This document shows positions 1 to 8,543 of a stretch of DNA of 64,000 nucleotides, in pieces. Both the position numbers and the translations under genes were made by a program. Under the pieces are notes generated by a model. It made no database searches. It saw only the letters and a list, made by a program, of their open reading frames with translations, and was not told where the DNA came from. Origin of the DNA: CAMCYM01 sp964405405 (GTDB lineage Bacteria; Bacteroidota; Bacteroidia; Flavobacteriales_D; Sanyastnellaceae); the NCBI GenBank assembly GCA_964405405.1, contig CAYONT010000002.1, forward strand, positions 62,001-126,000. The letters are read 5' to 3'. How positions within the stretch are numbered: the stretch's first letter is position 1; every line of letters begins with the position of its first letter.

Positions 1-1917
1 GGGTTGCATTACACCGTTTTCTCGCTTTGGGATACCTTCCGGGCGTTGCATCCGTTGCTCAATTGGATCGAGCCGGTGCGTTCGCGTGACTTTGTCCGCT
101 CTATGCTTCGGATGTACGATCAAGGTGGGGCCTTGCCGGTTTGGGAGTTGGCTTCGAACGAGACGAATTGCATGATTGGTTACCACAGCGTGCCCGTCAT
201 CATGGACGCCGTACGTTGGGGCATAGGAGCCTTCGACCAGACCTTGGCGTGGGAGGCGATGCAGTCTTCCGCCATGGGGACGGGGGGGGGATTGCCTGCT
301 TATCGGGAACTGGGGTTCATCCCTTCTGAACAGGAACACGAGTCGGTATCGAAGACGCTGGAATACGCCTTTGATGACGCGTGCATCGCTTGGTATGGCG
401 CGGCGCTGGGGAAACCCGAGAGCGATCTGTATCGACTGCGCGCCCTGTCCTACCGCAATTTGTACAATTCGGCCACGGGCTTCATTCAGCCGAAGCGCGG
501 AGGGGCTTTTGTGGAGAACTTCGATCCGCGGGAGGTCAATTTTCACTACACCGAGGCGAACGGTTGGCAGTACCATTTCTTCGTGCCCCATGACGTGCCC
601 GGATTGATGGAAGCCATGGGAGGTTCGGACGCATTCCTAGAGCGGTTGCAAGCCATGTTCGGGGCGACATCGGAAACGACGGGAAGAGACCAGGCGGACA
701 TCACAGGCTGCATCGGTCAGTACGCCCACGGCAACGAACCGAGCCACCACGTGGCCTACCTTCCCGCTTACGCCGGTAGGCCTGATCTGACAGCTGAATG
801 GGTGACCCGGATTTTAGATTCGCTGTACTGGGATGGTCCGGATGGGCTATCCGGCAACGAGGATTGTGGCCAAATGAGTGCTTGGTATGTCTGGAGTGCG
901 CTCGGTTGTTACCCGGTTGCGCCGGGATCCGGAGAGGTCGTTTTCGGGACGCCTCGGTTTCAAAGGGCCACGGTCCGGCCGAGGGGCGGTCCAGAAACGG
1001 TGATCGAGCGAAGGGGGGAAGGAATTTATCCGGTCGGTCTGGCACGGGGTGCGGATCGGAAGCTCGGGGCCGGGGTGGCGGTGCAAGCCCTCCGGGACGG
1101 TGGGTTCTGGACTGTAGAGGTCGCACCGCAACCTTCGACTTGGGGGAGGGACCCGGACCACTGGCCTGGCTCAGCCTGGCCCGACGAGGGGTTCGTCGGC
1201 GTTCCCACCCTCCACGCACCGCGTGCATTCCGCCAGGGCCTCCATCCTGAAGGCGTGACCGTCTCCATCGATCCTCCACCTGGAACCCAGGTCACCTACC
1301 GCCTGCACCCCTCGGGCCCTTGGCTCCCCTATGCGAGCCCCTTCTGGGTCCAGGAATCCTGCACCGTAGAGGCCCGCTCGATCGATGGCGCGGGGAATCG
1401 CTCCGCTACCGTCTCCCACCCCATCCGTGCCATCTCACATGATTGGAAGCTGGATTTGGCCTGCAAGTTTGACAACCAATACCATGCGGGTGGAGACCAA
1501 GCGCTGCTGGATGGCATCCGCGGCGGAAACCAATTCAAGACGGGAGAATGGCAAGGATTTTACGGCCAAGATGTCCAAGGCACGGTGGACCTGGGGGCCA
1601 CCACGTCCCTGCTGCGGCTGCGGCTGGGAGCCTTGCAAGACACCCGGCCCTGGATTTTTTACCCCCAAACGGTTCGCTTCTGGGGTTCGATGGACGGCCG
1701 GGATTGGGTGCTGCTGGGAACGGCCCCGCCTCCCCCCCAACGCGACGACCGAGATGAACGCCCCCAAGTACATCGTTTTGAGTTGATGACCCCTGCTCAG
1801 GTGCGGTATGTTCGCTTCGAAGCGACGACTTTCGGCAATTTGCCCGCATGGCACCTCGGAACCGGAAACCCTTCTTGGATGTTCCTGGATGAGTGGGAAA
1901 TCGAAACCGCGCCATGA
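1..1917 (+). CDS. GH92 family alpha-mannosidase, 5'-truncated by window edge
   Basis: Exo-acting alpha-mannosidase of glycoside hydrolase family 92, a calcium-dependent family that trims mannose from N-glycan or mannan-type glycans, normally in the periplasm or at the surface. The reading frame is open from base 1, so the N-terminal beta-sandwich and any signal peptide lie outside. Family hallmarks are visible: SLWDTFRALHPLL near the start, GYHSVPVIMDA, NGWQYHFFVPHD, GNEPSHHVAYLP and the SGNEDCGQMSAWYVWSALG block. After about residue 400 come a chitobiase/hexosaminidase C-terminal-like segment (around 415-480) and a discoidin-like F5/8 domain (around 490-637), probable glycan-binding additions. 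The stop overlaps the next start as ATGA. The family call is secure; substrate linkage is not visible. Confidence 0.93.
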   Translation, partial: GLHYTVFSLWDTFRALHPLLNWIEPVRSRDFVRSMLRMYDQGGALPVWELASNETNCMIGYHSVPVIMDAVRWGIGAFDQTLAWEAMQSSAMGTGGGLPAYRELGFIPSEQEHESVSKTLEYAFDDACIAWYGAALGKPESDLYRLRALSYRNLYNSATGFIQPKRGGAFVENFDPREVNFHYTEANGWQYHFFVPHDVPGLMEAMGGSDAFLERLQAMFGATSETTGRDQADITGCIGQYAHGNEPSHHVAYLPAYAGRPDLTAEWVTRILDSLYWDGPDGLSGNEDCGQMSAWYVWSALGCYPVAPGSGEVVFGTPRFQRATVRPRGGPETVIERRGEGIYPVGLARGADRKLGAGVAVQALRDGGFWTVEVAPQPSTWGRDPDHWPGSAWPDEGFVGVPTLHAPRAFRQGLHPEGVTVSIDPPPGTQVTYRLHPSGPWLPYASPFWVQESCTVEARSIDGAGNRSATVSHPIRAISHDWKLDLACKFDNQYHAGGDQALLDGIRGGNQFKTGEWQGFYGQDVQGTVDLGATTSLLRLRLGALQDTRPWIFYPQTVRFWGSMDGRDWVLLGTAPPPPQRDDRDERPQVHRFELMTPAQVRYVRFEATTFGNLPAWHLGTGNPSWMFLDEWEIETAP

Positions 1918-3101
1918 ACCGGTTCCTGCTGGATGCGGGCCTGGCGCAGACCACGTTGCATCCCCTCGGCAAGGACGTGGAACGTGCCCAAGGTCCTTGG
2001 ATCTACCTCACGGACGGAACGCGCTGGATGGATCTGATCAGTGGCATCGGCGTATCCTCCTTTGGGCATGGACATCCGGCGATCTTGGCTGCGCTGCACA
2101 CCCAGATTGACCGACACCTGCATGCGATGGTGTATGGAGAGTTAGGCCAAACCCCCCAATACGAAGCGGCCCGTCGGCTCTGCGCTCTCCTACCCCGGCC
2201 CCTCGAGGCCGTCTATTTCGTCAATTCAGGTGCGGAAGCCATCGATGGTGCCATGAAACTGGCAAAAAGGAAGACGGGCCGCAAGCGGTTCTTGGCTTGC
2301 CAGGGCGGCTACCACGGCAACACGCAAGGAGCGCTGAGCGTCAGCTACAACCCGATGCGCCGTGCTCCTTTCGAACCGTTGCTGCCGGGAATTGACTTCG
2401 TCCCGTTCAACGACCCTTCGGCACTCGCCGCCATCGATGGCAGCCAGGCTGCGTTCGTGGTGGAAACGGTTCAGGGCGACGCAGGGATTCGCATTCCCGA
2501 TGCCACTTGGCTTCGAGCCATCCGTCGCCGTTGCGACGAAACGGGGACGATGCTCGTCTTAGACGAAATCCAAGCGGGAATGGGCCGGACGGGGCGCCCT
2601 TTTGCCTTCCAACACTTCAACGTGGTCCCAGACATCCTATGCCTTGGCAAGGCTTTGGGAGGGGGCATGCCCATCGGTGCCTTTGTCGCCTCGGCTGAGG
2701 ACATGGCCCTGCTTGCACAAGATCCGGAACTGGGTCACATCACCACCTTTGGAGGCCACCCTGTGGTTTGCGCGGGAGCTGCTGCGGCGCTTGCCTTGCT
2801 GGAGGCCACGGATTGGACCGCTGTGGAGCGACACGGGAAGATGTTGGAGCAGGCCCTCGCCAGCCATCCCGCAGTCCGTGAGGTTCGCCGCCTGGGGTTG
2901 TTCATGGCCGTGGAGTGCCGAGACAGTGCCACAGTCAACCGGGTGGTCGAGAACGCCTTGCAACGGGGGGTGCTCATCTACTGGTTCCTCAGCACGCCCC
3001 AAGCATTTCGCATGGCACCGCCTCTCAACCTTTTGGATTCAGAGGTAGAATGGGCCATTGAACAGCTGCTGTGTGCTTTGGATGCCGGGGCCAAGGAGTG
3101 A
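1914..3101 (+). CDS. Class III PLP-dependent aminotransferase (acetylornithine/GABA aminotransferase-like)
   Basis: Fold-type I, class III aminotransferase of 395 residues. It shows the FVNSGAEAIDGAMKLAKR cofactor region, LVLDEIQAGMGRTG, and the PLP lysine in DILCLGKALGGGMPIGAF. The GGHPVVCAGAAAALALLE segment matches the ArgD/GabT superfamily. The ATG at 1914 overlaps the preceding stop (ATGA), which argues for translational coupling and against the ATG 21 bases upstream inside the mannosidase gene. Substrate cannot be deduced: family members use acetylornithine, ornithine, 4-aminobutyrate or lysine, and no arginine gene is adjacent. It converges with the next gene with only 12 bases between stops and no clear terminator. 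Confidence 0.88.
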   Translation: MNRFLLDAGLAQTTLHPLGKDVERAQGPWIYLTDGTRWMDLISGIGVSSFGHGHPAILAALHTQIDRHLHAMVYGELGQTPQYEAARRLCALLPRPLEAVYFVNSGAEAIDGAMKLAKRKTGRKRFLACQGGYHGNTQGALSVSYNPMRRAPFEPLLPGIDFVPFNDPSALAAIDGSQAAFVVETVQGDAGIRIPDATWLRAIRRRCDETGTMLVLDEIQAGMGRTGRPFAFQHFNVVPDILCLGKALGGGMPIGAFVASAEDMALLAQDPELGHITTFGGHPVVCAGAAAALALLEATDWTAVERHGKMLEQALASHPAVREVRRLGLFMAVECRDSATVNRVVENALQRGVLIYWFLSTPQAFRMAPPLNLLDSEVEWAIEQLLCALDAGAKE

Positions 3102-3113
3102 CCCGAATCCGCC

Positions 3114-4076
3114 TCAATCTTGGGGGGTCAGGATGAAGTCGACCAAGGCATCCACGGCCCGCTGGGCCTCCGGAAGAAAGTCCGGGAACAGCTGCCAGCC
3201 ATGCAATGCCCCGGGATCGAGATACAGTTGACAAGGTACCCCCGCATCCTCGAGTTCTTTCAGGCAGTGCATGGCATCCGGATAGAGGTATTCGGTCGCT
3301 GAAACCTGTATCTGGGTTCTGGGGAAGCCCTGGAATCCGCCCAGCAAAGGAGAGGCTTGCGGGTGCTGAGGAGATACTTCCACCAGATACTGCTTGCTGT
3401 AGGCCCGCATGTCCTCAGCGTCAAACATGCTGAGTGCGTGGGCATCCTGCTGGTTGCTGCGGGATTCCGGCCTCAAATCCAACCAGGGTGAAAGCAGTGC
3501 ACAACCCATGGGCATTCGTTGGGCCCGATCCCGGGCTGTTTGCACCAAGGCCGCTGCCAAATTGCCGCCAGCCGAGTCCCCGACCACCCAGATTTCCTCG
3601 TGTGTTTCGCAAGCCGCTTCATACACGCGCAACACATCGTCCAACCCCTGTGGGAATGGGTGCTCGGGGGCCAAACGATATGCCGGTATCCACACTTCGG
3701 CGCCGAGTCGTTTGGCCAAATGCATCCCCAATGCCCGGTGGGTTCGCGGCGACCCAAAGGCAAATCCTCCACCGTGGACCAACAAGACCAACAACCGGCC
3801 GTTGCCACCGCATCGCACTGCGGCTGTGGGAACGCCCCCCTTCTCCTCCAACTCGAACGTCCCCCCTGCGGGACCGGGATTGAGACGAGACAACCCGTCG
3901 AGCCAAGTCCGGATCTGTTGCGGTGTCATTCCAACCACTTCACGTCGAATCGTCCTGCCCCAAGCATGGCCCGTGGAGAGCATTCGCGTCGGCAACATGC
4001 CTGTGAAGATGGGCTCCTGCATCCACTGAGGTAGCCTTCGCTTGCGCTTGGCGGGGGTTTCGCGCTGCGGTGTCAT
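3114..4076 (-). CDS. Alpha/beta hydrolase, hormone-sensitive-lipase type esterase
   Basis: Esterase/lipase of 320 residues from the HSL (abhydrolase_3) family. The oxyanion-hole motif HGGGF is at 101-105, the nucleophile elbow GDSAG at 166-170 (Ser168), and the catalytic His is at about 292 in LDPGALHGW; the acid is probably in the EYLYPDA segment near 262-267. No signal peptide is seen, so it is likely cytoplasmic. An upstream in-frame ATG at 4331 would place 85 residues over the peptidase gene and is implausible. The ATG at 4076 overlaps the peptidase stop (ATGA), so the two are probably co-transcribed. Substrate unknown. Confidence 0.88.
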   Translation of the reverse strand: MTPQRETPAKRKRRLPQWMQEPIFTGMLPTRMLSTGHAWGRTIRREVVGMTPQQIRTWLDGLSRLNPGPAGGTFELEEKGGVPTAAVRCGGNGRLLVLLVHGGGFAFGSPRTHRALGMHLAKRLGAEVWIPAYRLAPEHPFPQGLDDVLRVYEAACETHEEIWVVGDSAGGNLAAALVQTARDRAQRMPMGCALLSPWLDLRPESRSNQQDAHALSMFDAEDMRAYSKQYLVEVSPQHPQASPLLGGFQGFPRTQIQVSATEYLYPDAMHCLKELEDAGVPCQLYLDPGALHGWQLFPDFLPEAQRAVDALVDFILTPQD

Positions 4077-5926
4077 GGTTGTTGGTTCGGTGGGATGGGC
4101 ATGCGGTAAACAGGGTACCGGTTTGCCGAAGGTTCCATGTAAGGCGAATGTTGGTACAACCAGTTCAGGGCCGCAGACGCATCGTTTTCCCAACTGGGAT
4201 TCAGCCGCTTTGCCTCCTCCCATTGGGCACGCAAGGCAGCATCCGAAGCCAACAACTCCATGGCCGTGTCCTCGAAAACATAGGAGGAATACCATTCTTT
4301 TTGTTGCAGTGCACTGTCGAAGAAGTTCCAAACCAAGAAGGCGTCATGTCCCTCGGGGGAAAGTGTCTCCGCCAGGTACCGACGGGACCGTCCCTCGGAA
4401 GGAATCCACCAGTCCCCCGCGCGAACGGGAACGGACTCGCTCCGCCAGGAGACTTCGTGGATGGCATTCGGGTGATGGCCCTCATAAGGAACCGCCACGG
4501 AACTGAATTTTCGGATGTATCCCACCTCCAACTGAAGAACAGTATCCCTCTGGAAGGGAACCAGTTCCACACCCTGGGCCTTCAATCGATCGGCCACCTC
4601 GCGCCAAGCTTGCCCCAATACATATCCCTCAGGCAACGTCGTTTCCTGGGCCACAGTCCAGTGGTTGTAAAACGGAAGGGTCCGGCTCCAAGGTTGGTTC
4701 CGGTTGTAACGGAGCCTTTCACCCGTATGGAGTTCGCTTTGAGGCCATTCCGCTGTGTAACCTAAAAATGGAACCGAATCCGCTCGAGCTGGATCATGGC
4801 TCCAACGAACCGGCAGGGTGGATGCGGCCTCCCATCGGGCTTGCTCGGCCTTTCGAATGGCATGGATTGCCTCCCGATTCGACCTTCCCCAAGTGGAGAG
4901 GACTTCCAAAAATGCCCAAGTCGCTGCGACCCGTTCTGGAAACGGCTTCAACATATGTGCCTCGGATACGAATCCCAACGTTCCCCAAAGCACCGCATAG
5001 CCGGTGCTGTATCGCGGCGTTTCTAGAAAACCGACCAGACCGCTATCCGGGGTTTCGCCTAGGGGTTGAACGTAAGGAGCCATGGGGAATCCACTCGTTG
5101 CCATGCCATTGTACAACGCGGGATCCACCACTTCCCGCAAGAATGGACCCAACACCGGTCCCGCTTTGTCCGGTTGGGTCGTGATGAGGGTCATGGCATG
5201 CTGGTAATCAGCTCCGTTCGTGGTGTGGGTATCCACGAAAAGATCGGGATCAAAAGCATGGAACAGCGATGCAAAGGCCCATGAATTCAGTGCGTCCATC
5301 TTGATGAAGTCCCTATTCAGATCCAGATTCCGGGCATTTCCTCGGAATCCGTATGCCCGGGGCCCATCCTGATTTGCCCGACTGCAAGTATTTCGGTTCA
5401 GTCCCCCGCTCACATTGTACATCGGCACCATGGCCACGACCATCTCATCCTTCCATTCCATCGGGTGGCTTAACAGGTCCCGCGCCCAGGCCAAACCCGC
5501 ATCCACACCGCACGGTTCTCCCGGATGGATGCCATTGTTCACCAGGATGCGCAGACACCCCGACCTCTGGGCCCGCAATGCCTTCCAACCCGTCAGCCCT
5601 TCCGGGAAATCCCCCAACAACAGGACATGGATGTCGGCTCCACCATCGTCCTTCCCAATCACCATCCATTTCGCCCACCGAGGATGGTCTGCTGCCAAGC
5701 CAGAAAAAAGGGCGACGGTCTCCTCCCACGTCGGGGTGAGGTTGTTGTCCGGACGGCCCTCTGGATCGCCCAAATCCCACAAATGGGGTGCATACAGACC
5801 CGGAGGTCCTTGGGCACAGGTGAGCCAAGGTAGCAACGAGAGCGCCCCAACCACCATCCCAACTCCCAAACATTGTCGTAACCCGAGGGATTGGGCATGC
5901 GTACAACCTGTGCGGTTCTTTCTCAT
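4073..5926 (-). CDS. Secreted M14-family zinc peptidase
   Basis: Zinc carboxypeptidase-like protein (M14) of 617 residues. A signal peptide covers about residues 1-39 (hydrophobic VVGALSLLPWLTCAQ). The zinc site reads His134 and Glu137 in NNGIHPGE and His234 in DLFVDTHTTNGADYQH. The M14 core ends near residue 350; the remaining 260 residues are a C-terminal extension typical of long M14 proteins in this phylum but without a name I can give. It probably acts in the periplasm or outside the cell on peptides. The start lies 5 bases after a GAATTTTG element (minus strand), a near match to the -7 consensus. It is divergent from yqgE and leads a two-gene operon with the esterase. Confidence 0.87.
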   Translation of the reverse strand: MRKNRTGCTHAQSLGLRQCLGVGMVVGALSLLPWLTCAQGPPGLYAPHLWDLGDPEGRPDNNLTPTWEETVALFSGLAADHPRWAKWMVIGKDDGGADIHVLLLGDFPEGLTGWKALRAQRSGCLRILVNNGIHPGEPCGVDAGLAWARDLLSHPMEWKDEMVVAMVPMYNVSGGLNRNTCSRANQDGPRAYGFRGNARNLDLNRDFIKMDALNSWAFASLFHAFDPDLFVDTHTTNGADYQHAMTLITTQPDKAGPVLGPFLREVVDPALYNGMATSGFPMAPYVQPLGETPDSGLVGFLETPRYSTGYAVLWGTLGFVSEAHMLKPFPERVAATWAFLEVLSTWGRSNREAIHAIRKAEQARWEAASTLPVRWSHDPARADSVPFLGYTAEWPQSELHTGERLRYNRNQPWSRTLPFYNHWTVAQETTLPEGYVLGQAWREVADRLKAQGVELVPFQRDTVLQLEVGYIRKFSSVAVPYEGHHPNAIHEVSWRSESVPVRAGDWWIPSEGRSRRYLAETLSPEGHDAFLVWNFFDSALQQKEWYSSYVFEDTAMELLASDAALRAQWEEAKRLNPSWENDASAALNWLYQHSPYMEPSANRYPVYRMPIPPNQQP

Positions 5927-5952
5927 CGCAGCAAAATTCGGAACTTGCTCCC

Positions 5953-6531
5953 ATGATTCGATTCACACCCAGCGGGAAAGAGGTGCCCCAAGCTGGCAGC
6001 ATCCTGCTCGCCGAACCCTTTCTCGAAGATCCTTACTTCGGCAGAAAGGCCATTTTGCTGTGTGAACACAACAGCCAAGGCTCATTCGGCTTCGTGTTGA
6101 ACAACTTTGTCGACATCGCGTTGGGGGATTTGATGGAAGGTTGGCCCGAAATGTCGCATCGCATCAGCGTGGGGGGGCCTGTGAAAAACACCAATCTGTA
6201 CTACCTCCACACGCATCCGGAAATCGAAGGAAGCATCCCCATCGTTGAAGGCATTTGCATGGGAGGCGACTTCGAGAAGATCAGAAAGAATGTGGAGGAA
6301 GGAAAAATCCCCCCGGACGACTTGCGCTTCTTCATCGGTTATGCGGGTTGGTCCGCCAACCAATTGCTGGAAGAGATTCAATCCCACAGCTGGTTTGTCA
6401 CCCAAACCCCGGGATACCGCATCATGGACACGGCTTTTGAAGAGGAGGATCTCTGGCGTCAACTCATCTCTGACATGGGCGATGCCTATGCCCACATTGC
6501 GAATGCGCCTTCCAACCCGTCCTTAAACTGA
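5953..6531 (+). CDS. YqgE/AlgH family protein (DUF179)
   Basis: A 192-residue member of the YqgE/AlgH family, a widely conserved cytoplasmic protein of unclear biochemical role; the name AlgH comes from an alginate regulator in Pseudomonas. The family pattern is complete: GSILLAEPFLEDPYFGRKAI near the N-terminus, then GFVLNN, VGGPV, and FFIGYAGWSANQLLEEI. The start lies only 26 bases from the divergent M14 peptidase start, so two promoters must be packed back to back; GAACTTGC at 5941-5948 may be a weak -7 element. It ends 7 bases before the convergent DUF2797 stop. Function is inferred only from family membership. Confidence 0.93.
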   Translation: MIRFTPSGKEVPQAGSILLAEPFLEDPYFGRKAILLCEHNSQGSFGFVLNNFVDIALGDLMEGWPEMSHRISVGGPVKNTNLYYLHTHPEIEGSIPIVEGICMGGDFEKIRKNVEEGKIPPDDLRFFIGYAGWSANQLLEEIQSHSWFVTQTPGYRIMDTAFEEEDLWRQLISDMGDAYAHIANAPSNPSLN

Positions 6532-6538
6532 CCGAGGT

Positions 6539-7387
6539 TCAATCCCAGGCGATTCGAACCCGGTAGCCGGTATGGCTTCTGAAGTTCAGCACCCGACCGT
6601 CCTCGAAAAGGGCATATTGCCCCTTCCATCCGACCAATCTTCCTTCGAGGTGGTGGACTTTGTCGAGTGAAACGGAAGTTAACTTCTGCGGAAATGCTTC
6701 CACAGGATAACGGATTTCCACCATTTCCGACCCCGGAAGCTCCCATGTTCGAAACTGCGCCCCGAGCCAAGCTGAGACTTGCGCACGTGCCGTTTCCATG
6801 GCCGGCAGATTGGGAGTCACGTTGGACAGCATGGTGCGCCATTGGGTTTTGTCTGGCATGTGGGCCTTGAGTTGGACTTCGATTTGGCCTGCCAACTGCC
6901 GATAAGGAACTTCGAACAACGCACAGCCCAGGATGGCTCCTTGATCAAACCAGCGGTTTTCGCCGTATGCCACGCGCGTCACGCCCACTTTGATTCCACT
7001 GGTCTGCGCGATATAGACCCAATGGGGCTGGTTGTGATTTGCCTCCTCCCAGTCCCAATCGCGCAAGGCAATGCCCTCATGGATGCGGCTCAATTCCGGT
7101 CTGATCACACTTTCGACTTGCTCCGGAGCCCGGCGCCACGCTTCATAACTGTACCCCTCACCATACGCCTTCGAGATTCGCTTCCCGGTGCTGACACAGT
7201 GAATTTGTCCCAGAAAAGAAATGGACAATTCCCGCCCCACACAATCATTGAGCAAAAGGGCTGGCATATCTTCCAGCACATCCTTCCCTGCCAAAGCGTA
7301 TCGCAATTCCCTCGAACCTCCTGCCCCCGCTGCCTCAATTCTGAGTTTTCTCAGGTTGCCTTCCCATTCCATTCTTACTGATTTCAT
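6539..7387 (-). CDS. DUF2797 domain protein lacking the usual zinc cysteines
   Basis: A 282-residue DUF2797 protein, function unknown. Recognised from the ordered motifs RPELSRIHEG, HWVYIAQTSGIKVGVTR, RWFDQGA, QIEVQLKAHMPDKTQWR and the C-terminal LEGRLVGWKGQYALFEDGRVLNFR region. In family members I remember, the segment before RPELS holds paired cysteines of a zinc ribbon; here it reads CVSTGKRISKAYGEGYSYEAWR, keeping one cysteine. I chose the ATG at 7387 because a GACATTTG element (7401-7408, minus) lies 13 bases upstream, while the earlier ATG at 7441 is above that element. It is a single-gene unit converging on yqgE. Confidence 0.85.
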   Translation of the reverse strand: MKSVRMEWEGNLRKLRIEAAGAGGSRELRYALAGKDVLEDMPALLLNDCVGRELSISFLGQIHCVSTGKRISKAYGEGYSYEAWRRAPEQVESVIRPELSRIHEGIALRDWDWEEANHNQPHWVYIAQTSGIKVGVTRVAYGENRWFDQGAILGCALFEVPYRQLAGQIEVQLKAHMPDKTQWRTMLSNVTPNLPAMETARAQVSAWLGAQFRTWELPGSEMVEIRYPVEAFPQKLTSVSLDKVHHLEGRLVGWKGQYALFEDGRVLNFRSHTGYRVRIAWD

Positions 7388-7459
7388 CTTTGTTCGTCGG
7401 CAAATGTCGGGCCTCTGACCTCCCTTCTGAACATTTGGCATACTATAGCCTTCGAAGGG

Positions 7460-7490
7460 TTGTGAATGCGAAGGGAATCTCCTATCTTGC
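7460..7490 (+). promoter_or_regulatory. Bacteroidota-type promoter of the T9SS cargo gene
   Basis: A TTG at 7460-7462 is followed after 20 bases by TATCTTGC at 7483-7490. This resembles the TTG / TAnnTTTG arrangement of Bacteroidota housekeeping promoters, with one base missing from the T run. The gene starts 30 bases downstream. Confidence 0.55.
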
Positions 7491-7520
7491 AGTCAAACTA
7501 CCTGCTCAATACCATCATCC

Positions 7521-8414
7521 ATGAAGAAACTGTTACTCTTCGCTGGCTTGTTCTCGTCCATCGTGGGCTCTGCCCAGGTGCTCTATCAGGAGGGCTTTGA
7601 AGGATTTGCTCCGGGTGCTTATGTGTCCGATAGTCCCATCTGGGATACTTGGACCAGCAACCCTGGCTCTGCCGAGGACGCACAAATTTCCAACGCATAC
7701 GCCCACAATGGAAGCAATTCGTTGCACATCTATGGCAACCAAGGGCCCATGGATGTCATCATGCTGGTCGGATTGGACGCTGGTACATATGAGTACTCAT
7801 TCTACGCCTACATTCCCAGTGGTTTTGCTGGATATTACAACGTCCAAGAAAGCCCCACACCGGGAGTAGGCTGGGCATTTGAGTGCTTCTTCAATGGAGA
7901 TGGCACCATGACGTTCATCAAGGACCAAGCCACCGTTTTGGGAGGTAGTTTCGTTTTTGATCAGTGGTTCCAGATGAAGCACCGAGTGGATTTGGACAAT
8001 GACACGGTGGAAATCCTTTACAATGGGACCTCCCTGGGCTCGTTCGTTTTCGACAGCGCCTTTGGTTCCGTCAATTTCTTTGGAACCGGATCAGGCAACT
8101 TCGCTGGCAGTATGTATGTGGATGATGTTACCATCGAAGAGGGCTTCACCACGGTTGCGGTCAAGGAACCCGTTCGGGCTTTGACCCTCAACTTCGGCCC
8201 CAACCCTGCTACAGACTTCATCACTGTTTACAGTTCAGTGAACAATGGAAAGGTTCGGATTTTGGGGTTGAATGGCCAACTGATGATGGAACGTCAACTA
8301 TCCGGGCTGTCCCGTGGGGAGCGAATGAATTTAAATCTTCCGGGGGGCATTTACTTCGTGGAACTTGTAGCCGGAGGCTCTCGGACCATGCAACGCTTGG
8401 TCATCAACGATTGA
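7521..8414 (+). CDS. Secreted protein with T9SS type A C-terminal sorting domain
   Basis: A 297-residue protein with a clean signal peptide (MKKLLLFAGLFSSIVGSAQ). The middle, about residues 22-210, is an all-beta region resembling jelly-roll or LamG-like modules (EGFEGF start, YNGTSLGSFVFD strands). The last 75 or so residues form a type IX secretion sorting domain: FGPNPATDFITVYS, then VRILGLNGQLM, then GGIYFVELVAGG, ending QRLVIND. It should be exported by Sec, moved over the outer membrane by T9SS and surface-anchored or released. No catalytic motif is visible. It is a monocistronic gene with its own promoter and a strong terminator. Confidence 0.88.
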   Translation: MKKLLLFAGLFSSIVGSAQVLYQEGFEGFAPGAYVSDSPIWDTWTSNPGSAEDAQISNAYAHNGSNSLHIYGNQGPMDVIMLVGLDAGTYEYSFYAYIPSGFAGYYNVQESPTPGVGWAFECFFNGDGTMTFIKDQATVLGGSFVFDQWFQMKHRVDLDNDTVEILYNGTSLGSFVFDSAFGSVNFFGTGSGNFAGSMYVDDVTIEEGFTTVAVKEPVRALTLNFGPNPATDFITVYSSVNNGKVRILGLNGQLMMERQLSGLSRGERMNLNLPGGIYFVELVAGGSRTMQRLVIND

Positions 8415-8434
8415 GCGATACAACAGCATAGATG

Positions 8435-8463
8435 AAAGGGCTGCCCATGGGCAGCCCTTTTTT
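8435..8463 (+). terminator. Rho-independent terminator after the T9SS cargo gene
   Basis: A perfect 12-base stem (AAAGGGCTGCCC at 8435-8446 with GGGCAGCCCTTT at 8449-8460) closes on a two-base loop and runs into TTTTTT. It lies 20 bases after the stop. Confidence 0.9.
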
Positions 8464-8543
8464 GTTTTCAATCCTTGGCAATATCGGGGCAACCTGAACC
8501 CCATCCGAAGCGTATTTTAGCCATCGATCCATTCCACGACTTC

